Shown: positions 16,822 to 26,107, numbered from the stretch's first letter. The stretch: DNA of 41,700 nucleotides from Gammaproteobacteria bacterium (GCA_030429865.1 JAUIFX010000014.1:1-41700), one strand, 5' to 3'. The notes: a model not told the origin generated them from the letters alone. Made by a program: numbers and translations.

Positions 16822-18186
16822 TCAGTCGCGGAGCACGTCGAGCGCCTCGTCGAGGCGCGACACGACGGTCACGTCGATGCCTTCCGGCATCGGTTTGGGC
16901 ACGTTGCCACGCGGCACGATGGCGCGCTTGAAGCCGTGCTTGGCCGCCTCGCGCAGGCGCTCGGGGCCACCGGGCACGGGCCGGATCTCGCCGGCCAGGC
17001 CAATCTCCCCGAAGGCGACGAGTTCGTGCGACAGGGGCCGATCGCGCAGGCTCGACAGCACTGCGAGCAGGATCGCGAGATCGGCACCGGTCTCGTGCAC
17101 GCGCACGCCGCCGACGATATTGGCGAACACGTCGCAGCCGGCAGTGGAGACCCCGCCGTGGCGGTTGAGCACGGCCAGCAACATCGACAGGCGGTTCGGG
17201 TCGAGACCGACGGTAACGCGGCGCGGATTGCCGAGCTGCGATTCGTCGACCAGGGCCTGCACTTCGACCAGCAACGGTCGCGTCCCTTCACGCGTGACCA
17301 TCACCACGCTCCCCGGCACCGGCTGTGCGTGCCGCGACAGCAGGATGGCGCTCGGGTTGGCGATTTCACGCAGGCCGCCGTCGGTCATGGCGAACACGCC
17401 GAGTTCGTTGACCGCTCCGAAACGGTTCTTGATCGCCCGGATCATGCGGTAACGGCCGTCCGGCTCACCTTCGAAATACAAGGTCGCGTCGACCATGTGC
17501 TCGAGCACGCGCGGGCCAGCGATTGCGCCATCCTTGGTGACGTGGCCGATCAGGTAGAGCGCGATCCCGGTGCTCTTGGCAAAGCTGACCAGGCGGCTCG
17601 CGCATTCGCGGACCTGCGAGACACTGCCCGGCGGTGACTGCAGGGCATCGGAGAAGACGGTCTGGATGGAATCGATGACGAGTACGGCGGGCCGCTCGCG
17701 CGCGGCCTCGGCGAGGATGCGCTCGACATCGGTCTCGGTGAGCAGCTTGAGATCGGCCACCGGCAGCGTGAGGCGCTCGGCGCGCAGCGCAATCTGCGCC
17801 GCCGATTCCTCGCCGCTGACGTAGAGCGCGTCGACGGCATTGAGCTGCCGGGTCGCCGCGAGGCTTTGCAACAGCAGCGTGGTCTTGCCGATGCCGGGGT
17901 CGCCACCGAGCAGCACGACCGACCCGGCGACGAGACCACCGCCGAGCACGCGGTTGAGCTCGCCCAGGCCCGTATCCAGCCGCGGCGATTGTTCCGTGCG
18001 CACTTCGCCCAGCTTCTGCACGTGCGGTGTATCGCCGCTGGCGGCGAAACGCTGGCGCTTGTCCTCGCCGCTGCGCGCGACCGTCTCGACGATGGCGTTC
18101 CAGGCGCCGCAATCGCCGCACTGACCCGACCACTTCGGCGCCACTGCGCCGCACTCCTGGCACTGGTACTGTCGGCGCGCCTTCAC
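16822..18186 (-). CDS. radA: DNA repair protein RadA/Sms
   Basis: This RecA-like branch-migration ATPase takes part in homologous recombination. It is 454 residues, in this order: a C4 zinc finger (C9, C12, C23, C26 in CQECG...CGDCG), a RecA core with Walker A GGDPGIGKTTLL (about 95), the RadA-specific KNRFG motif in AIKNRFGAVNELG (about 250), and a Lon-protease-like C-terminal domain (from about 275). The start is GTG at 18186, which overlaps the alr stop as GTGA and has GAGGAGGGA upstream. The in-frame extension to 18294 lies inside alr and is rejected. It is the last gene of the dnaB-alr-radA unit. Confidence 0.96.
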   Translation of the reverse strand: MKARRQYQCQECGAVAPKWSGQCGDCGAWNAIVETVARSGEDKRQRFAASGDTPHVQKLGEVRTEQSPRLDTGLGELNRVLGGGLVAGSVVLLGGDPGIGKTTLLLQSLAATRQLNAVDALYVSGEESAAQIALRAERLTLPVADLKLLTETDVERILAEAARERPAVLVIDSIQTVFSDALQSPPGSVSQVRECASRLVSFAKSTGIALYLIGHVTKDGAIAGPRVLEHMVDATLYFEGEPDGRYRMIRAIKNRFGAVNELGVFAMTDGGLREIANPSAILLSRHAQPVPGSVVMVTREGTRPLLVEVQALVDESQLGNPRRVTVGLDPNRLSMLLAVLNRHGGVSTAGCDVFANIVGGVRVHETGADLAILLAVLSSLRDRPLSHELVAFGEIGLAGEIRPVPGGPERLREAAKHGFKRAIVPRGNVPKPMPEGIDVTVVSRLDEALDVLRD

Positions 18187-19250
18187 GGCCGTCCCTCCTC
18201 GTAATGCGCGCGCATCCGCACTCGGCACAACAGCTCGTAGGGGATGGTTGCCGAGGCCCGCGCGACATCTTCGATCGGTAACCCGGCGCCCCACAGGGTG
18301 ACCGGGTCGCCGAAGCGGGCATCCGGCACCGGGCGCAGGTCGACGGTCATCATGTCCATCGAGCAGTTGCCAATGACCTGCGTGCGCACACCGCGCACCA
18401 GGATGGGTGTCCCGGTCCGTGCGTGGCGCGGGTAGCCGTCGGCATAGCCGTAGGCGACCACGCCGACCGGCATGTCTTCCGGACAGGTGAAAGCGCCGCC
18501 GTAACCGACGCTCTCCCCGGCGCGCAGGTGACGCACGCTGATCAGGCGCGAACGCAGCGTCATCACCGGCGCGAGGCCTAGGTCGGCGGCGGCTTCGTCG
18601 TCGAGCGGCGAGACGCCGTACAGCATCAGTCCCGGCCGCACCCAGTCGGCATGACTGTCGGGGCGGGCGACGATCGCCCCGGAGTTGGCCAGGCTGCGCT
18701 CACCCGGACGTTCACCGAGCAGGGCCGCGAAGCGCTCCTGCTGCGCGGCGACGCTCGCGTCGCCGCGCCGGTGCGCGTTGGCGAAGTGCGTCATGAAGCG
18801 CAACGGCCGCGCGAAATCGGCGACCGCGGCAACGACCTCGGCGCAGTCCGCCGGCGCGAACCCGAGGCGATGCATGCCGGTGTCGAACTTCAGCCATACC
18901 GGCAGGCTGCGGCCGCGCTCGCGGAACATCGCGATCTGCTCGGCGGTATGGATCACCGTCTCGAGACCGAGCGCGAGGATGGCATCGACCTCGCTCGCAT
19001 CGAAGGGCCCCTCGAGCAGGACCACGGGCTTGCTGACCCCGGCGTCCCTGAGGCGCACGGCCTCGTCCAGCGAAGCGACCGCGTAGGCATCGGCGTCGGC
19101 GAACAAGCGCGCCATGCGCAGCACGCCATGGCCATACGCATCGGCCTTGACCACCGCCAGCACGCGCGAGTCCGGTGCGAGCGCACGGACCCTGGCGAGA
19201 TTGTGGCGGGCCGCGTGCGGGTCGATGATCGCCCGCGCCGGTCGCGTCAT
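18183..19250 (-). CDS. alr: Alanine racemase
   Basis: This PLP enzyme makes D-alanine for peptidoglycan. It is 355 residues. The PLP lysine K35 lies in VVKADAYGHG, and the opposing catalytic tyrosine is Y250 in ESVGYGGAF. The CSMDMMTVDL block of the C-terminal beta domain is also present. The ATG overlaps the dnaB stop by four bases (ATGA) and the gene's own stop overlaps radA (GTGA), so the three genes are translationally coupled. The dnaB-alr order is conserved in gammaproteobacteria. Confidence 0.96.
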   Translation of the reverse strand: MTRPARAIIDPHAARHNLARVRALAPDSRVLAVVKADAYGHGVLRMARLFADADAYAVASLDEAVRLRDAGVSKPVVLLEGPFDASEVDAILALGLETVIHTAEQIAMFRERGRSLPVWLKFDTGMHRLGFAPADCAEVVAAVADFARPLRFMTHFANAHRRGDASVAAQQERFAALLGERPGERSLANSGAIVARPDSHADWVRPGLMLYGVSPLDDEAAADLGLAPVMTLRSRLISVRHLRAGESVGYGGAFTCPEDMPVGVVAYGYADGYPRHARTGTPILVRGVRTQVIGNCSMDMMTVDLRPVPDARFGDPVTLWGAGLPIEDVARASATIPYELLCRVRMRAHYEEGRP

Positions 19251-20641
19251 GCGTCGGCCCCACCGAAGCTGTCGTGGGACAGGTTCTCGAACGTCGTGTA
19301 TTCGCCGAAGAAACGCAGCTTGCAGGTGCCGATCGGGCCGTTACGCTGCTTGCCGATGATGATCTCGGCGATGCCCTTGTCCGGGCTTTCCTCGTTGTAG
19401 ACCTCGTCCCGGTAGATGAACATGATGACGTCGGCGTCCTGCTCGATGGCGCCCGATTCGCGCAGGTCCGACATCACCGGGCGCTTGTCGTTGCGCTGCT
19501 CGAGGCTGCGGTTGAGCTGCGAGAGCGCGATGACCGGGCAGTCGAGCTCCTTCGCCAGCGCCTTGAGCGAGCGCGAGATCTCCGAGATCTCGGTCGCCCG
19601 GTTCTCTTTCGAGCCGGGCACCTGCATGAGCTGCAGGTAGTCGATGACGATGAGGCCAAGCCCGTGTTCGCGCGCGAGGCGGCGGCACCGCGCACGCAGG
19701 TCTCCGGGCGTCAGTGCCGGGGTGTCGTCGATGAACAGGTTGACTTCGGAGAGGATCCCCACCGAGTGGGTGAGGCGCGGCCAGTCGTCGTCGGCCAGCT
19801 TGCCGGTGCGCACCTTGTGCTGGTCGATGCGGCCGAGCGAGGACAGCATGCGCATCGCGAGTTGTTCGCTCGGCATTTCCATGCTGAAGATGGCAACCGG
19901 CAGCTCGTCCTTGATCGCCGCGTGCTGCGCAATGTTGATGGCGAACGCGGTCTTACCCATCGACGGCCGCCCGGCGATGATCACCAGGTCCGAGCGTTGC
20001 AGGCCGGAAGTCTTGTTGTCGAGGTCGTAGTAGCCGGTCGCGACACCGGTGATCGGGTTGTCGCGCTGGAACAGGTGGTCGATGCGATCGAGCGCATCGA
20101 CCAGCAGCTCCTTGATCGGGCGGAAACCGCGCCGCCCGCGCGATTCGCGTTCGGCGATCTCGAACACCAGGCTCTCGGCCAGGTCGAGCAGTTCGTCCGG
20201 CGTGCGGCCCTCGGTACGAAACGCGCTCTCGGCAATGCGCGTTCCCGCGCTGACCAGCTCGCGCAGGATCGCGCGCTGGCGCACGATATCGGCATAGGCG
20301 GCGATGTTCGCCGCGCTCGGCGTGTTCTCGGTGAGCTGGGCGAGGTAGCCCATGCCACCGACGTCGTCGAGCTCGTCGTGGCTGGTCAGCCATTCGGCCA
20401 CCGTGACCACGTCGAACGGCTTGTTGTCACTCGCCAGGCGCTCGATGCAGCGATAGATCGCGCCGTGGTCGCGGCGATAGAAATCGTCGCCGCCGATGCG
20501 TTCCGAGACGTGAACCCAGGCCTCGTTGTCCAGCATCAGCCCGCCGAGCACGGACTGCTCCGCCTCGATCGAATGCGGCGGTACCTTGAGCGCGTCGGTC
20601 GCCGCGTCGGCGACCGGGCGCATCGCGGTGTCGACGGCCAT
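19247..20641 (-). CDS. dnaB: Replicative DNA helicase DnaB
   Basis: This hexameric helicase unwinds DNA at the replication fork. It is 464 residues: an N-terminal collar domain (about 20-120, beginning VPPHSIEAEQSVLGGLMLDN), a linker, and a RecA-type motor with Walker A AGRPSMGKTAF (about 223-233) and the later block GLIVIDYLQLMQ. The start at 20641 lacks a strong Shine-Dalgarno; the next in-frame ATG (MRPVAD, six codons on) is an alternative. No intein is present. It follows rplI after 95 bases. Confidence 0.96.
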   Translation of the reverse strand: MAVDTAMRPVADAATDALKVPPHSIEAEQSVLGGLMLDNEAWVHVSERIGGDDFYRRDHGAIYRCIERLASDNKPFDVVTVAEWLTSHDELDDVGGMGYLAQLTENTPSAANIAAYADIVRQRAILRELVSAGTRIAESAFRTEGRTPDELLDLAESLVFEIAERESRGRRGFRPIKELLVDALDRIDHLFQRDNPITGVATGYYDLDNKTSGLQRSDLVIIAGRPSMGKTAFAINIAQHAAIKDELPVAIFSMEMPSEQLAMRMLSSLGRIDQHKVRTGKLADDDWPRLTHSVGILSEVNLFIDDTPALTPGDLRARCRRLAREHGLGLIVIDYLQLMQVPGSKENRATEISEISRSLKALAKELDCPVIALSQLNRSLEQRNDKRPVMSDLRESGAIEQDADVIMFIYRDEVYNEESPDKGIAEIIIGKQRNGPIGTCKLRFFGEYTTFENLSHDSFGGADA

Positions 20642-20736
20642 CAGCGCTGCGCCGCCGCGCGCGACGGCCGCGCGGCACGAAGCGAACGGCAGGCGTGACG
20701 AAGGCTCACGGGCGGGGCACCGGCAGGCCGTCGCCC

Positions 20737-21201
20737 TCAGGCCGCGCCGACGGCGTCCTCGGGCGCGATTTCGACGATCACCTCGACGTCGACGTCGGCA
20801 TGCAGGTGGATTTCGACCTGGAACTCGCCAACTTCGCGCAGGGAGCCGTGCGGCAGGCGCACCTCGCGCTTCTCGACGGCCACGCCGGCCGCGCTCAGCG
20901 CCTCGGCGATGTCACCGGTACCGACCGAACCGAACAGCTTGCCCTCGCTGCCGGCCTTGGCCTTGATCGTAACGCGCGCGTCCTTCAGCGATTCGGCCCG
21001 CGCGGTGGCGGCCTCGAAGGCATCGGCCTGGGCGCGTTCGAGCTCGGCGCGCTGCGCTTCGAAACGGGCCACGTTGTCGGGCGTCGCCGGCACCGCCTTA
21101 CGCTGCGGGATGAGGTAGTTGCGGCCGTAGCCCGGGCGTACGTTGACACGGTCGCCAAGCGCGCCGAGGCGGTGAATCTTCTCTAGCAGGATAACTTCCA
21201 T
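20737..21201 (-). CDS. rplI: 50S ribosomal protein bL9
   Basis: This large-subunit protein has two globular domains joined by a long helix. It is 154 residues. The start [20 protein letters not shown] is the conserved N-terminus, so the ATG at 21201 is chosen over an in-frame start at 21255. GAGGACGAG precedes it. The N-domain (1-52) includes the family signature [12 protein letters not shown], and the C-domain includes [16 protein letters not shown] strongly structured leader lies directly upstream. Confidence 0.97.
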   Translation of the reverse strand: MEVILLEKIHRLGALGDRVNVRPGYGRNYLIPQRKAVPATPDNVARFEAQRAELERAQADAFEAATARAESLKDARVTIKAKAGSEGKLFGSVGTGDIAEALSAAGVAVEKREVRLPHGSLREVGEFQVEIHLHADVDVEVIVEIAPEDAVGAA

Positions 21202-21218
21202 AACTCTCGTCCTCTGTC

Positions 21219-21293
21219 GCGGGAGCGAACGTCTGCCTGCCCTCGGGGCAGGCACCGGGTTCCGTCACGAGGCGCGCTCCCGCAGGGCCTCGT
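21219..21293 (-). promoter_or_regulatory. Structured rplI leader with pseudoknot potential
   Basis: On the minus strand, 5' to 3': ACGAGGC (21293-21287) can pair with GCCTCGT (21273-21267). The 13-base loop between them contains GCGGGAGCG (21283-21275), which is perfectly complementary over nine bases to CGCTCCCGC (21227-21219). Between these lies a further perfect nine-bp hairpin (21254-21234, loop three bases). The last arm ends about four bases before the rplI Shine-Dalgarno region. This could be a pseudoknot or alternative stems controlling rplI. Confidence 0.5.
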
Positions 21294-21315
21294 CTGGAGA
21301 TTCAATTCGTGTCTT

Positions 21316-22236
21316 CTAGCCCTGCCCGCCGCGCGAGCGCGGCGCGAGGCGCCGGAAATCCGCCACGCCGTCGGCGACGCCCGTGGCAGCGAGTATCGGC
21401 CCAACGACCTGCGGCGTCAGCACCAGCAGAACATAGAGGCCGGTGAGCCAGCCCCTGGCGAGCGAAATTGCGCGGGCCCGCGCGTGCAGCACGGCGAGTC
21501 CCTGGAACGCAAACAATACCACCACCACGATGAAAGCGTCACTCGCGATGGCAAGCGGCCCGGCCGTCGTGCTGCGATCGACGACGACCGCGAGAGCGGC
21601 CACGGCGGCGGCGGCCAGCATCGCCCGCGGTAGCCGTAGCTCGCGGAACTCGGTGCCGAAGCCGCCGGGATTGTACAACGCCGCCTGCCACCAGCGCGCG
21701 AGAAAAATGATCGATGACAACACGCAGAACATCGCGACCAGCGTCCAGGCGTGCATCTGGTCCGCCACGGCGGCGATCTGGCCGGTGCCGAGCTGCGGCC
21801 CGCCGTCGCGCGCGATCAGCGCGAACAGGCTCTCGAGCCGCTCTGCCCAGAAGGCACTGACGTCACCGACGGCGAGGCGCATCGCCAGCGCGTAAGCCGC
21901 CACCAGGGCCGCAACCAGCAACAAGGGCAACGCCTGGCGGCCGGTGCGCTTGAGATTGACCGCCATCAGCCAGGCGGGCAGCCAGACGACCAGGCCGAGG
22001 ACCAGGGTGGGCAGCCCGGGACCGCCGAGGAGCATGCGTACCGCAACCGCGAGCGGTGCCGCGACGACCATCACGCGCAGCCCCTGGCTGGCACCGTGCC
22101 GCAGGGTCGTCAGCGCCACCACCGCCCCGCTGAGGATGGTCAGCAGACCAATCGACAGCGAGCCCAGCAGCATCGCGGCGGCCATGGCCGCCGCGTGGAA
22201 CGGTCCGCGCATGGCATACCGCGCGAGAAACCGCAC
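21316..22236 (-). CDS. DUF2232-like inner-membrane protein
   Basis: This 306-residue polytopic protein has about eight hydrophobic segments of the YybS/DUF2232 type. A gene of this kind lies between rpsR and rplI in many gammaproteobacteria, which is the main support besides its membrane profile. Function is unknown. It has the small-residue-rich segments typical of S-component-like or permease folds, but no catalytic motif I can name. The start is GTG at 22236, with GGGAG a little upstream. The stop is 22 bases from the structured rplI leader. Confidence 0.78.
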   Translation of the reverse strand: MRFLARYAMRGPFHAAAMAAAMLLGSLSIGLLTILSGAVVALTTLRHGASQGLRVMVVAAPLAVAVRMLLGGPGLPTLVLGLVVWLPAWLMAVNLKRTGRQALPLLLVAALVAAYALAMRLAVGDVSAFWAERLESLFALIARDGGPQLGTGQIAAVADQMHAWTLVAMFCVLSSIIFLARWWQAALYNPGGFGTEFRELRLPRAMLAAAAVAALAVVVDRSTTAGPLAIASDAFIVVVVLFAFQGLAVLHARARAISLARGWLTGLYVLLVLTPQVVGPILAATGVADGVADFRRLAPRSRGGQG

Positions 22237-22289
22237 GGTCCGAGGCTCCCGTTCAGCCCGGGACGCCGGGCGTGCCCGGCGCGCCCGCG

Positions 22290-22514
22290 CTAGTGCGCGT
22301 CACAATACGGCAGCAGCGCGAGGTAGCGCGCGCGCTTGACCGCCGTGGCGAGCTGGCGCTGGTAGCGCACCTTGGTGCCCGAAATGCGGCTCGGCACGAT
22401 CTTGCCGTTCTCCGTGATGTAGGCCTTCAGCGTGGCGAGATCCTTGTAATCGATCTCCTTGACGCCTTCGGCGGTGAACTTGCAGTAGCGGCGGCGGCGG
22501 AAATACTTGGCCAT
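22290..22514 (-). CDS. rpsR: 30S ribosomal protein bS18
   Basis: This small-subunit protein is 74 residues, the usual length. The basic N-terminus FRRRRYCKF and the core [19 protein letters not shown] and [20 protein letters not shown] are family hallmarks. It binds 16S rRNA as a heterodimer with bS6. AGGAGA lies upstream of the ATG. It is 21 bases after rpsF. No priB gene lies between rpsF and rpsR, unlike in enterobacteria. Confidence 0.98.
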   Translation of the reverse strand: MAKYFRRRRYCKFTAEGVKEIDYKDLATLKAYITENGKIVPSRISGTKVRYQRQLATAVKRARYLALLPYCDAH

Positions 22515-22535
22515 GTCTGTTTCTCCTGCCTAGCG

Positions 22536-22988
22536 TCAGGCGTCAGCGGTCTCGGACTTCTCGGTGTTGCCCTCGGAGCGGCTTTCACCGCGACCCTCGG
22601 AACGATCACCGCCCGAAGCCCGTTCGCGCTGGCGGCGATTGCGCTCCTCGTCCCGTTCGGACTGCTCGTCCTTGGCCTGCGCGATGGGCGACGGCTCGGT
22701 ATCGGCCTGGTCGCGCTTGATCACGAGGTTGCGTAGTACCGCGTCATTGAAACGGAAGGCACTGGTCAGCTCTTCGAGCGTGGCATCGTCACACTCGATG
22801 TTCATGAGCACGTAGTGGGCCTTGTGAATCTTGTTGATGGGATAGGCGAGCTGGCGCCTGCCCCAGTCCTCGAGGCGATGGATCTGACCATTGTTGGTCT
22901 CGATCATCGAGCGGTAACGCTCGATCATCGCGCCGACCTGCTCGCTCTGGTCCGGATGGACCAGAAACACGATTTCGTAGTGTCTCAT
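22536..22988 (-). CDS. rpsF: 30S ribosomal protein bS6
   Basis: This 150-residue small-subunit protein starts [18 protein letters not shown], the standard bS6 start. The ferredoxin-like core runs to about residue 100 ([29 protein letters not shown]). A long charged, disordered tail rich in Arg, Glu, Ser and Gly follows; such tails are variable in this family and are where RimK adds glutamates in some species. CAAGGAG precedes the ATG. The leader carries a probable autoregulatory structure. Confidence 0.97.
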   Translation of the reverse strand: MRHYEIVFLVHPDQSEQVGAMIERYRSMIETNNGQIHRLEDWGRRQLAYPINKIHKAHYVLMNIECDDATLEELTSAFRFNDAVLRNLVIKRDQADTEPSPIAQAKDEQSERDEERNRRQRERASGGDRSEGRGESRSEGNTEKSETADA

Positions 22989-22993
22989 CAGGA

Positions 22994-23038
22994 CTCCTTG
23001 TGGATTGAAGCTTCCCGGGTCCCCGGTGAAGCAAGGAG
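22994..23038 (-). promoter_or_regulatory. rpsF leader structure, probable S6:S18 autoregulatory site
   Basis: On the minus strand a hairpin with GCTTC/GAAGC arms (23032-23010) carries ACCGGGGACCCGG inside. Immediately 5' of it CTCCTTG (23038-23032) is complementary to the rpsF Shine-Dalgarno CAAGGAG (23000-22994). The fold would hide the ribosome-binding site. Known rpsF leaders bind the S6:S18 complex through a structure with an unpaired CCG, and a CCG is present here. The exact fit to that motif is not proven. Confidence 0.5.
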
Positions 23039-23067
23039 AGAGCCGCGCGGCGTTGCGCGGGGCGCGT

Positions 23068-23097
23068 ATTCTACGCGCACATACTGCTCGACGCCAA
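23068..23097 (-). promoter_or_regulatory. Sigma-70 promoter of the rpsF operon
   Basis: On the minus strand TTGGCG (23097-23092) and TAGAAT (23073-23068) are separated by 18 bases. Transcription would start near 23061, about 73 bases before the rpsF ATG. It separates the ribosomal protein unit from rlmB, whose stop is at 23120. Confidence 0.68.
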
Positions 23098-23119
23098 GGG
23101 TTTCGCGGGGCCGCGCGGC

Positions 23120-23866
23120 TCAGGCGCCGCGCTGGCGACGCGCCTCGTAGAGGCAGACCGCGGCGGCGGTCGCGACGTTGAGGCTGTCGACGACGCCATG
23201 CATCGGGATGCGCACCAGCGCATCGCAGCGCTCGCGGGTCAGGTGCCGCAGACCGCTGCCCTCGTTGCCGAGCACGAGCGCTGCGGGCGGGCGGAAATCC
23301 GCTGCGTACAGGTCGCCCGGCGCGTCGTGGGCGGTGCCGGTGATCCAGATGCCGGCCGCCGCCAGCTCGCGCATCGCGCGCGCCAGGTTCGGCACCGCCG
23401 CGAGCCCGACGCTGTCCACCGCACCGCTCGCCGCCTTGGCCATGACACTGCCGAGCGGTGCGCTCTTGTCGCGCGGGTAAATCACCGCGTCGGCCCCGGC
23501 ACCGTCGGCCGCGCGCAGGCAGGCGCCGAAGTTCCGCGGGTCCTGCACGCCGTCGAGGATCAGCAGCAGCGGCGGCGCGGGACGGCTGGCCAGGCGCTCG
23601 AGCAACGCGTGGACGGCGAGCGTGGCCGGCGCGCGGCGGCGCAGCACCACGCCCTGGTGGTGGCTGTCACCGTAGAGCTTGTCGAGCGTCTCGCCGCCGG
23701 CGCGCTGCACCGCGATGCCGAGCCCACGGGCGGTCTCCTCGAGGCCGTCCGCCGCGGCATGTTCGCGTTCGCGCCGCAGCCATAGCTCGAGCGCGTCGCC
23801 CGGTGCACGAGCGAGCGCGGTGCGCACGGCGTGCACGCCACCGATGACGAGTTCGCGGCTTGCCAT
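23120..23866 (-). CDS. rlmB: 23S rRNA (guanosine-2'-O)-methyltransferase RlmB
   Basis: This SpoU-family SAM-dependent enzyme methylates G2251 (E. coli numbering) in the peptidyl-transferase region of 23S rRNA. It is 248 residues: an N-terminal L30e-like RNA-binding domain (about 1-80, starting [18 protein letters not shown]) and a trefoil-knot catalytic domain with [17 protein letters not shown] (motif 1), [12 protein letters not shown] (motif 2) and [15 protein letters not shown] (motif 3). The start ATG overlaps the last base of the rnr stop (TGATG). A longer open frame continues upstream inside rnr and is not coding. Confidence 0.96.
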   Translation of the reverse strand: MASRELVIGGVHAVRTALARAPGDALELWLRREREHAAADGLEETARGLGIAVQRAGGETLDKLYGDSHHQGVVLRRRAPATLAVHALLERLASRPAPPLLLILDGVQDPRNFGACLRAADGAGADAVIYPRDKSAPLGSVMAKAASGAVDSVGLAAVPNLARAMRELAAAGIWITGTAHDAPGDLYAADFRPPAALVLGNEGSGLRHLTRERCDALVRIPMHGVVDSLNVATAAAVCLYEARRQRGA

Positions 23867-26067
23867 CAGCGGCGCCGGCGGCGTCCGCGCCGTGGCGCGT
23901 CGCCGGGCGCCGGCTCGGCGAGCACGAAATCGATCTTGCGCTCGTCGAGATCGACCCGCGCAACGCGCACTGCAATGGCCTGCCCGATGCGGAACTCGCG
24001 GCCGTGGGCGCGCCCGCGCAGGACGTGGCCGACGGCATCGTACTTGTAGTAATCGCCCGGCAGCTCGGAGACGTGGACCATGCCCTCGACGAAGATGTCG
24101 TCGAGTTCGACGAACACACCGAACTCGGCGACGCCGGCGACGATACCCGGAAAGACGTCGCCGACCTTGTCGAGCATGAACTCGCACTTGAGCCACGCGA
24201 CCGCGTCGCGGGTCGCCTCGTCGGCACGCCGTTCGCACATCGAGCAGTGTTCGGCCAGTTCGGGCATGCGCCCGGCGTCCAGCGCCTCGCCGCTGTCCAG
24301 GCGGGCCTTGAGCGCGCGATGCACGACGAGGTCCGGGTAGCGCCGGATGGGCGAGGTGAAGTGCGTGTAGGCATCGAGCGACAAGCCGAAGTGACCGGTG
24401 TTCTGTGCACTGTAGACGGCGAGCTTGAGGCTGCGCAGTACGACCGTTTCGATCAGCCGCCGGTCGGCGCGCTCGCGGGCCGCGGCCAGCACGGCGGCGA
24501 AATCCTTCGCGTCCAGCTCCTTGCCGTGCCGGAAGCGCAGGCCGAGTTCGCCCAGGAAGCGCCCGAGGTCTTCGACGCGGTCGTCGTCGGGCACGTCGTG
24601 CACGCGGTATAGCGCGGCACACTTGTGGCGGATGAGATGCCGCGCCGCGGCGACGTTGGCAGCGATCATGCACTCCTCGATGAGGCGGTGTGCATCGACC
24701 CGGCGCGTCGCTTCGACGCTCGCGATCTTGCCGAGCTCGTCGTAGTGGAAGCGCGGCTCGACGCTGTCGATATCGAGCGCGCCGCGTGCCTCGCGGGTTT
24801 CGCTCAGCAGCGCGTAGAGGTCGTAGAGGGCCGTGAGGCTGCGGGCGACCTTCGCATCGACGCCGCGCAGCGAGTCGATCTCGCCGTCGCGCCAGCGCTG
24901 CACATCGTTGTAGATGAGCCGCGCGTGCGAGCGAATCACCGCTTCGAAGAAGCGCGCGCGGCGCACTTCGCCGTCGAGCCCGATGTTCATCTCGCACACG
25001 AGCGCGAGACGCTCCGCATCGGGCACGAGCGAGCAGATGCCGTTCGACAGGGCCTCGGGCAGCATCGGGATCACGCGGTCGGGGAAGTACACCGACGTGC
25101 CGCGCCGGACCGCTTCGTCGTCGAGTGCCGAGCCCGGCTCGACGTAATGGGCGACATCGGCAATCGCCACGGTCAGGGTGAAACCCTTCGCAGTACGCCT
25201 GGCGAACACGGCGTCGTCGAAATCGCGCGCATCGGCGCCGTCGATCGTGACCAGCGGCAGGTCACGCAGGTCGCGCCGGCGCGCAATCTCTTCGGGCGAA
25301 GGCGCCTCGGGCACACGTTCCGCCGCGTCGAGCACCGCCTCGGGCCACTCGCTCGGCAGGTTGTAGGAACGCACCGCGATCTCGATCTCCATGCCCGGCG
25401 CCATGTGCTCGCCGAGGATCTCGGTCACGCGCCCGACCGGCTGCGAGTGGCGGTCGGGCTGCTGCTCGATCGCGGCGACGACGATCTGCCCGTCGCGCGC
25501 GTCGCCCGCGGCACCGGGCGGGATCAGCACGTCCTGGTTGAGATGCCGGTTGTCGGGCACGACGAACCCGAAATTGCGGTCGGTGAAGTAGCGTCCGACC
25601 ACGCGCTCGTTGGCGCGCTCGATGACCTCGACCAGGTTGCCGTACGGGCGCTCGCGACGGTCGTAGCCGGCAACGCGCACGAGTACCCGGTCGCCGTGCA
25701 GGGTGCGTCGCGCTTCGCGCGGCGCGAGGTAGATGTCGTCGCCACCGGCTTCGGGGCGCACGAACGCGTAACCGTCACGGTGCGCGAGCACGCGGCCGGG
25801 GATCAGCTCCATGCGCTCGGCGAGTCCGTAGAGACCGCTGCGGTTCTGGATGAGCTGCCCGTCGCGCACCATCGCGCGCACGCGCCGCTCGAGCGCTGCC
25901 TGCGGGTCGCCGCGGGCGACCTCGAGCTGCGCGGCAAGCGTTTTCAGGCTGCACGGTTCGCCGATCCCGGCCAGCGCTTCGGCAATCGCGGCACGCCCGG
26001 GAAGGTCGTCGATGTGCGGCAAGGGATCGCTGGCGTGGCGGCGATGGCGAGGGTTGTTGGAACGCAT
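23866..26067 (-). CDS. rnr: Ribonuclease R
   Basis: This processive 3'-5' exoribonuclease degrades structured RNA and acts in RNA quality control. It is 733 residues: an N-terminal helix-turn-helix-like region (about 1-80), cold-shock domains (about 80-240), the RNB catalytic domain with the metal-binding DGADARDFDDAVFA (about 280), an S1 domain (about 645-725), and a short basic tail (RRGRRRRR), shorter than the E. coli tail. Its ATG at 26067 overlaps the -35 box of the divergent tRNA promoter. rnr-rlmB is a conserved pair. Confidence 0.96.
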   Translation of the reverse strand: MRSNNPRHRRHASDPLPHIDDLPGRAAIAEALAGIGEPCSLKTLAAQLEVARGDPQAALERRVRAMVRDGQLIQNRSGLYGLAERMELIPGRVLAHRDGYAFVRPEAGGDDIYLAPREARRTLHGDRVLVRVAGYDRRERPYGNLVEVIERANERVVGRYFTDRNFGFVVPDNRHLNQDVLIPPGAAGDARDGQIVVAAIEQQPDRHSQPVGRVTEILGEHMAPGMEIEIAVRSYNLPSEWPEAVLDAAERVPEAPSPEEIARRRDLRDLPLVTIDGADARDFDDAVFARRTAKGFTLTVAIADVAHYVEPGSALDDEAVRRGTSVYFPDRVIPMLPEALSNGICSLVPDAERLALVCEMNIGLDGEVRRARFFEAVIRSHARLIYNDVQRWRDGEIDSLRGVDAKVARSLTALYDLYALLSETREARGALDIDSVEPRFHYDELGKIASVEATRRVDAHRLIEECMIAANVAAARHLIRHKCAALYRVHDVPDDDRVEDLGRFLGELGLRFRHGKELDAKDFAAVLAAARERADRRLIETVVLRSLKLAVYSAQNTGHFGLSLDAYTHFTSPIRRYPDLVVHRALKARLDSGEALDAGRMPELAEHCSMCERRADEATRDAVAWLKCEFMLDKVGDVFPGIVAGVAEFGVFVELDDIFVEGMVHVSELPGDYYKYDAVGHVLRGRAHGREFRIGQAIAVRVARVDLDERKIDFVLAEPAPGDAPRRGRRRRR

Positions 26068-26095
26068 TGACTAGCTCAGATGGAATGGGTAGATT
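26067..26095 (+). promoter_or_regulatory. Sigma-70 promoter of tRNA-Leu
   Basis: TTGACT (26067-26072) and TAGATT (26090-26095) are separated by an ideal 17-base spacer. Transcription would start near 26102, six bases before the mature tRNA. The -35 box overlaps the start codon of rnr on the other strand. Confidence 0.78.
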
Positions 26096-26107
26096 GCGCC
26101 CCTCGTT

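Noticed and set aside
15804-16931. Plus-strand open frame of 375 codons across the EthD/zinc-ribbon/lipoprotein area
   Set aside because: It runs opposite the EthD gene and over the zinc-ribbon gene, has a low-complexity arginine-rich translation and no ribosome-binding site.
22536-22988. Frameshift or fusion in rpsF because of the long tail
   Set aside because: The core is complete and acidic/basic disordered tails vary naturally in bS6.
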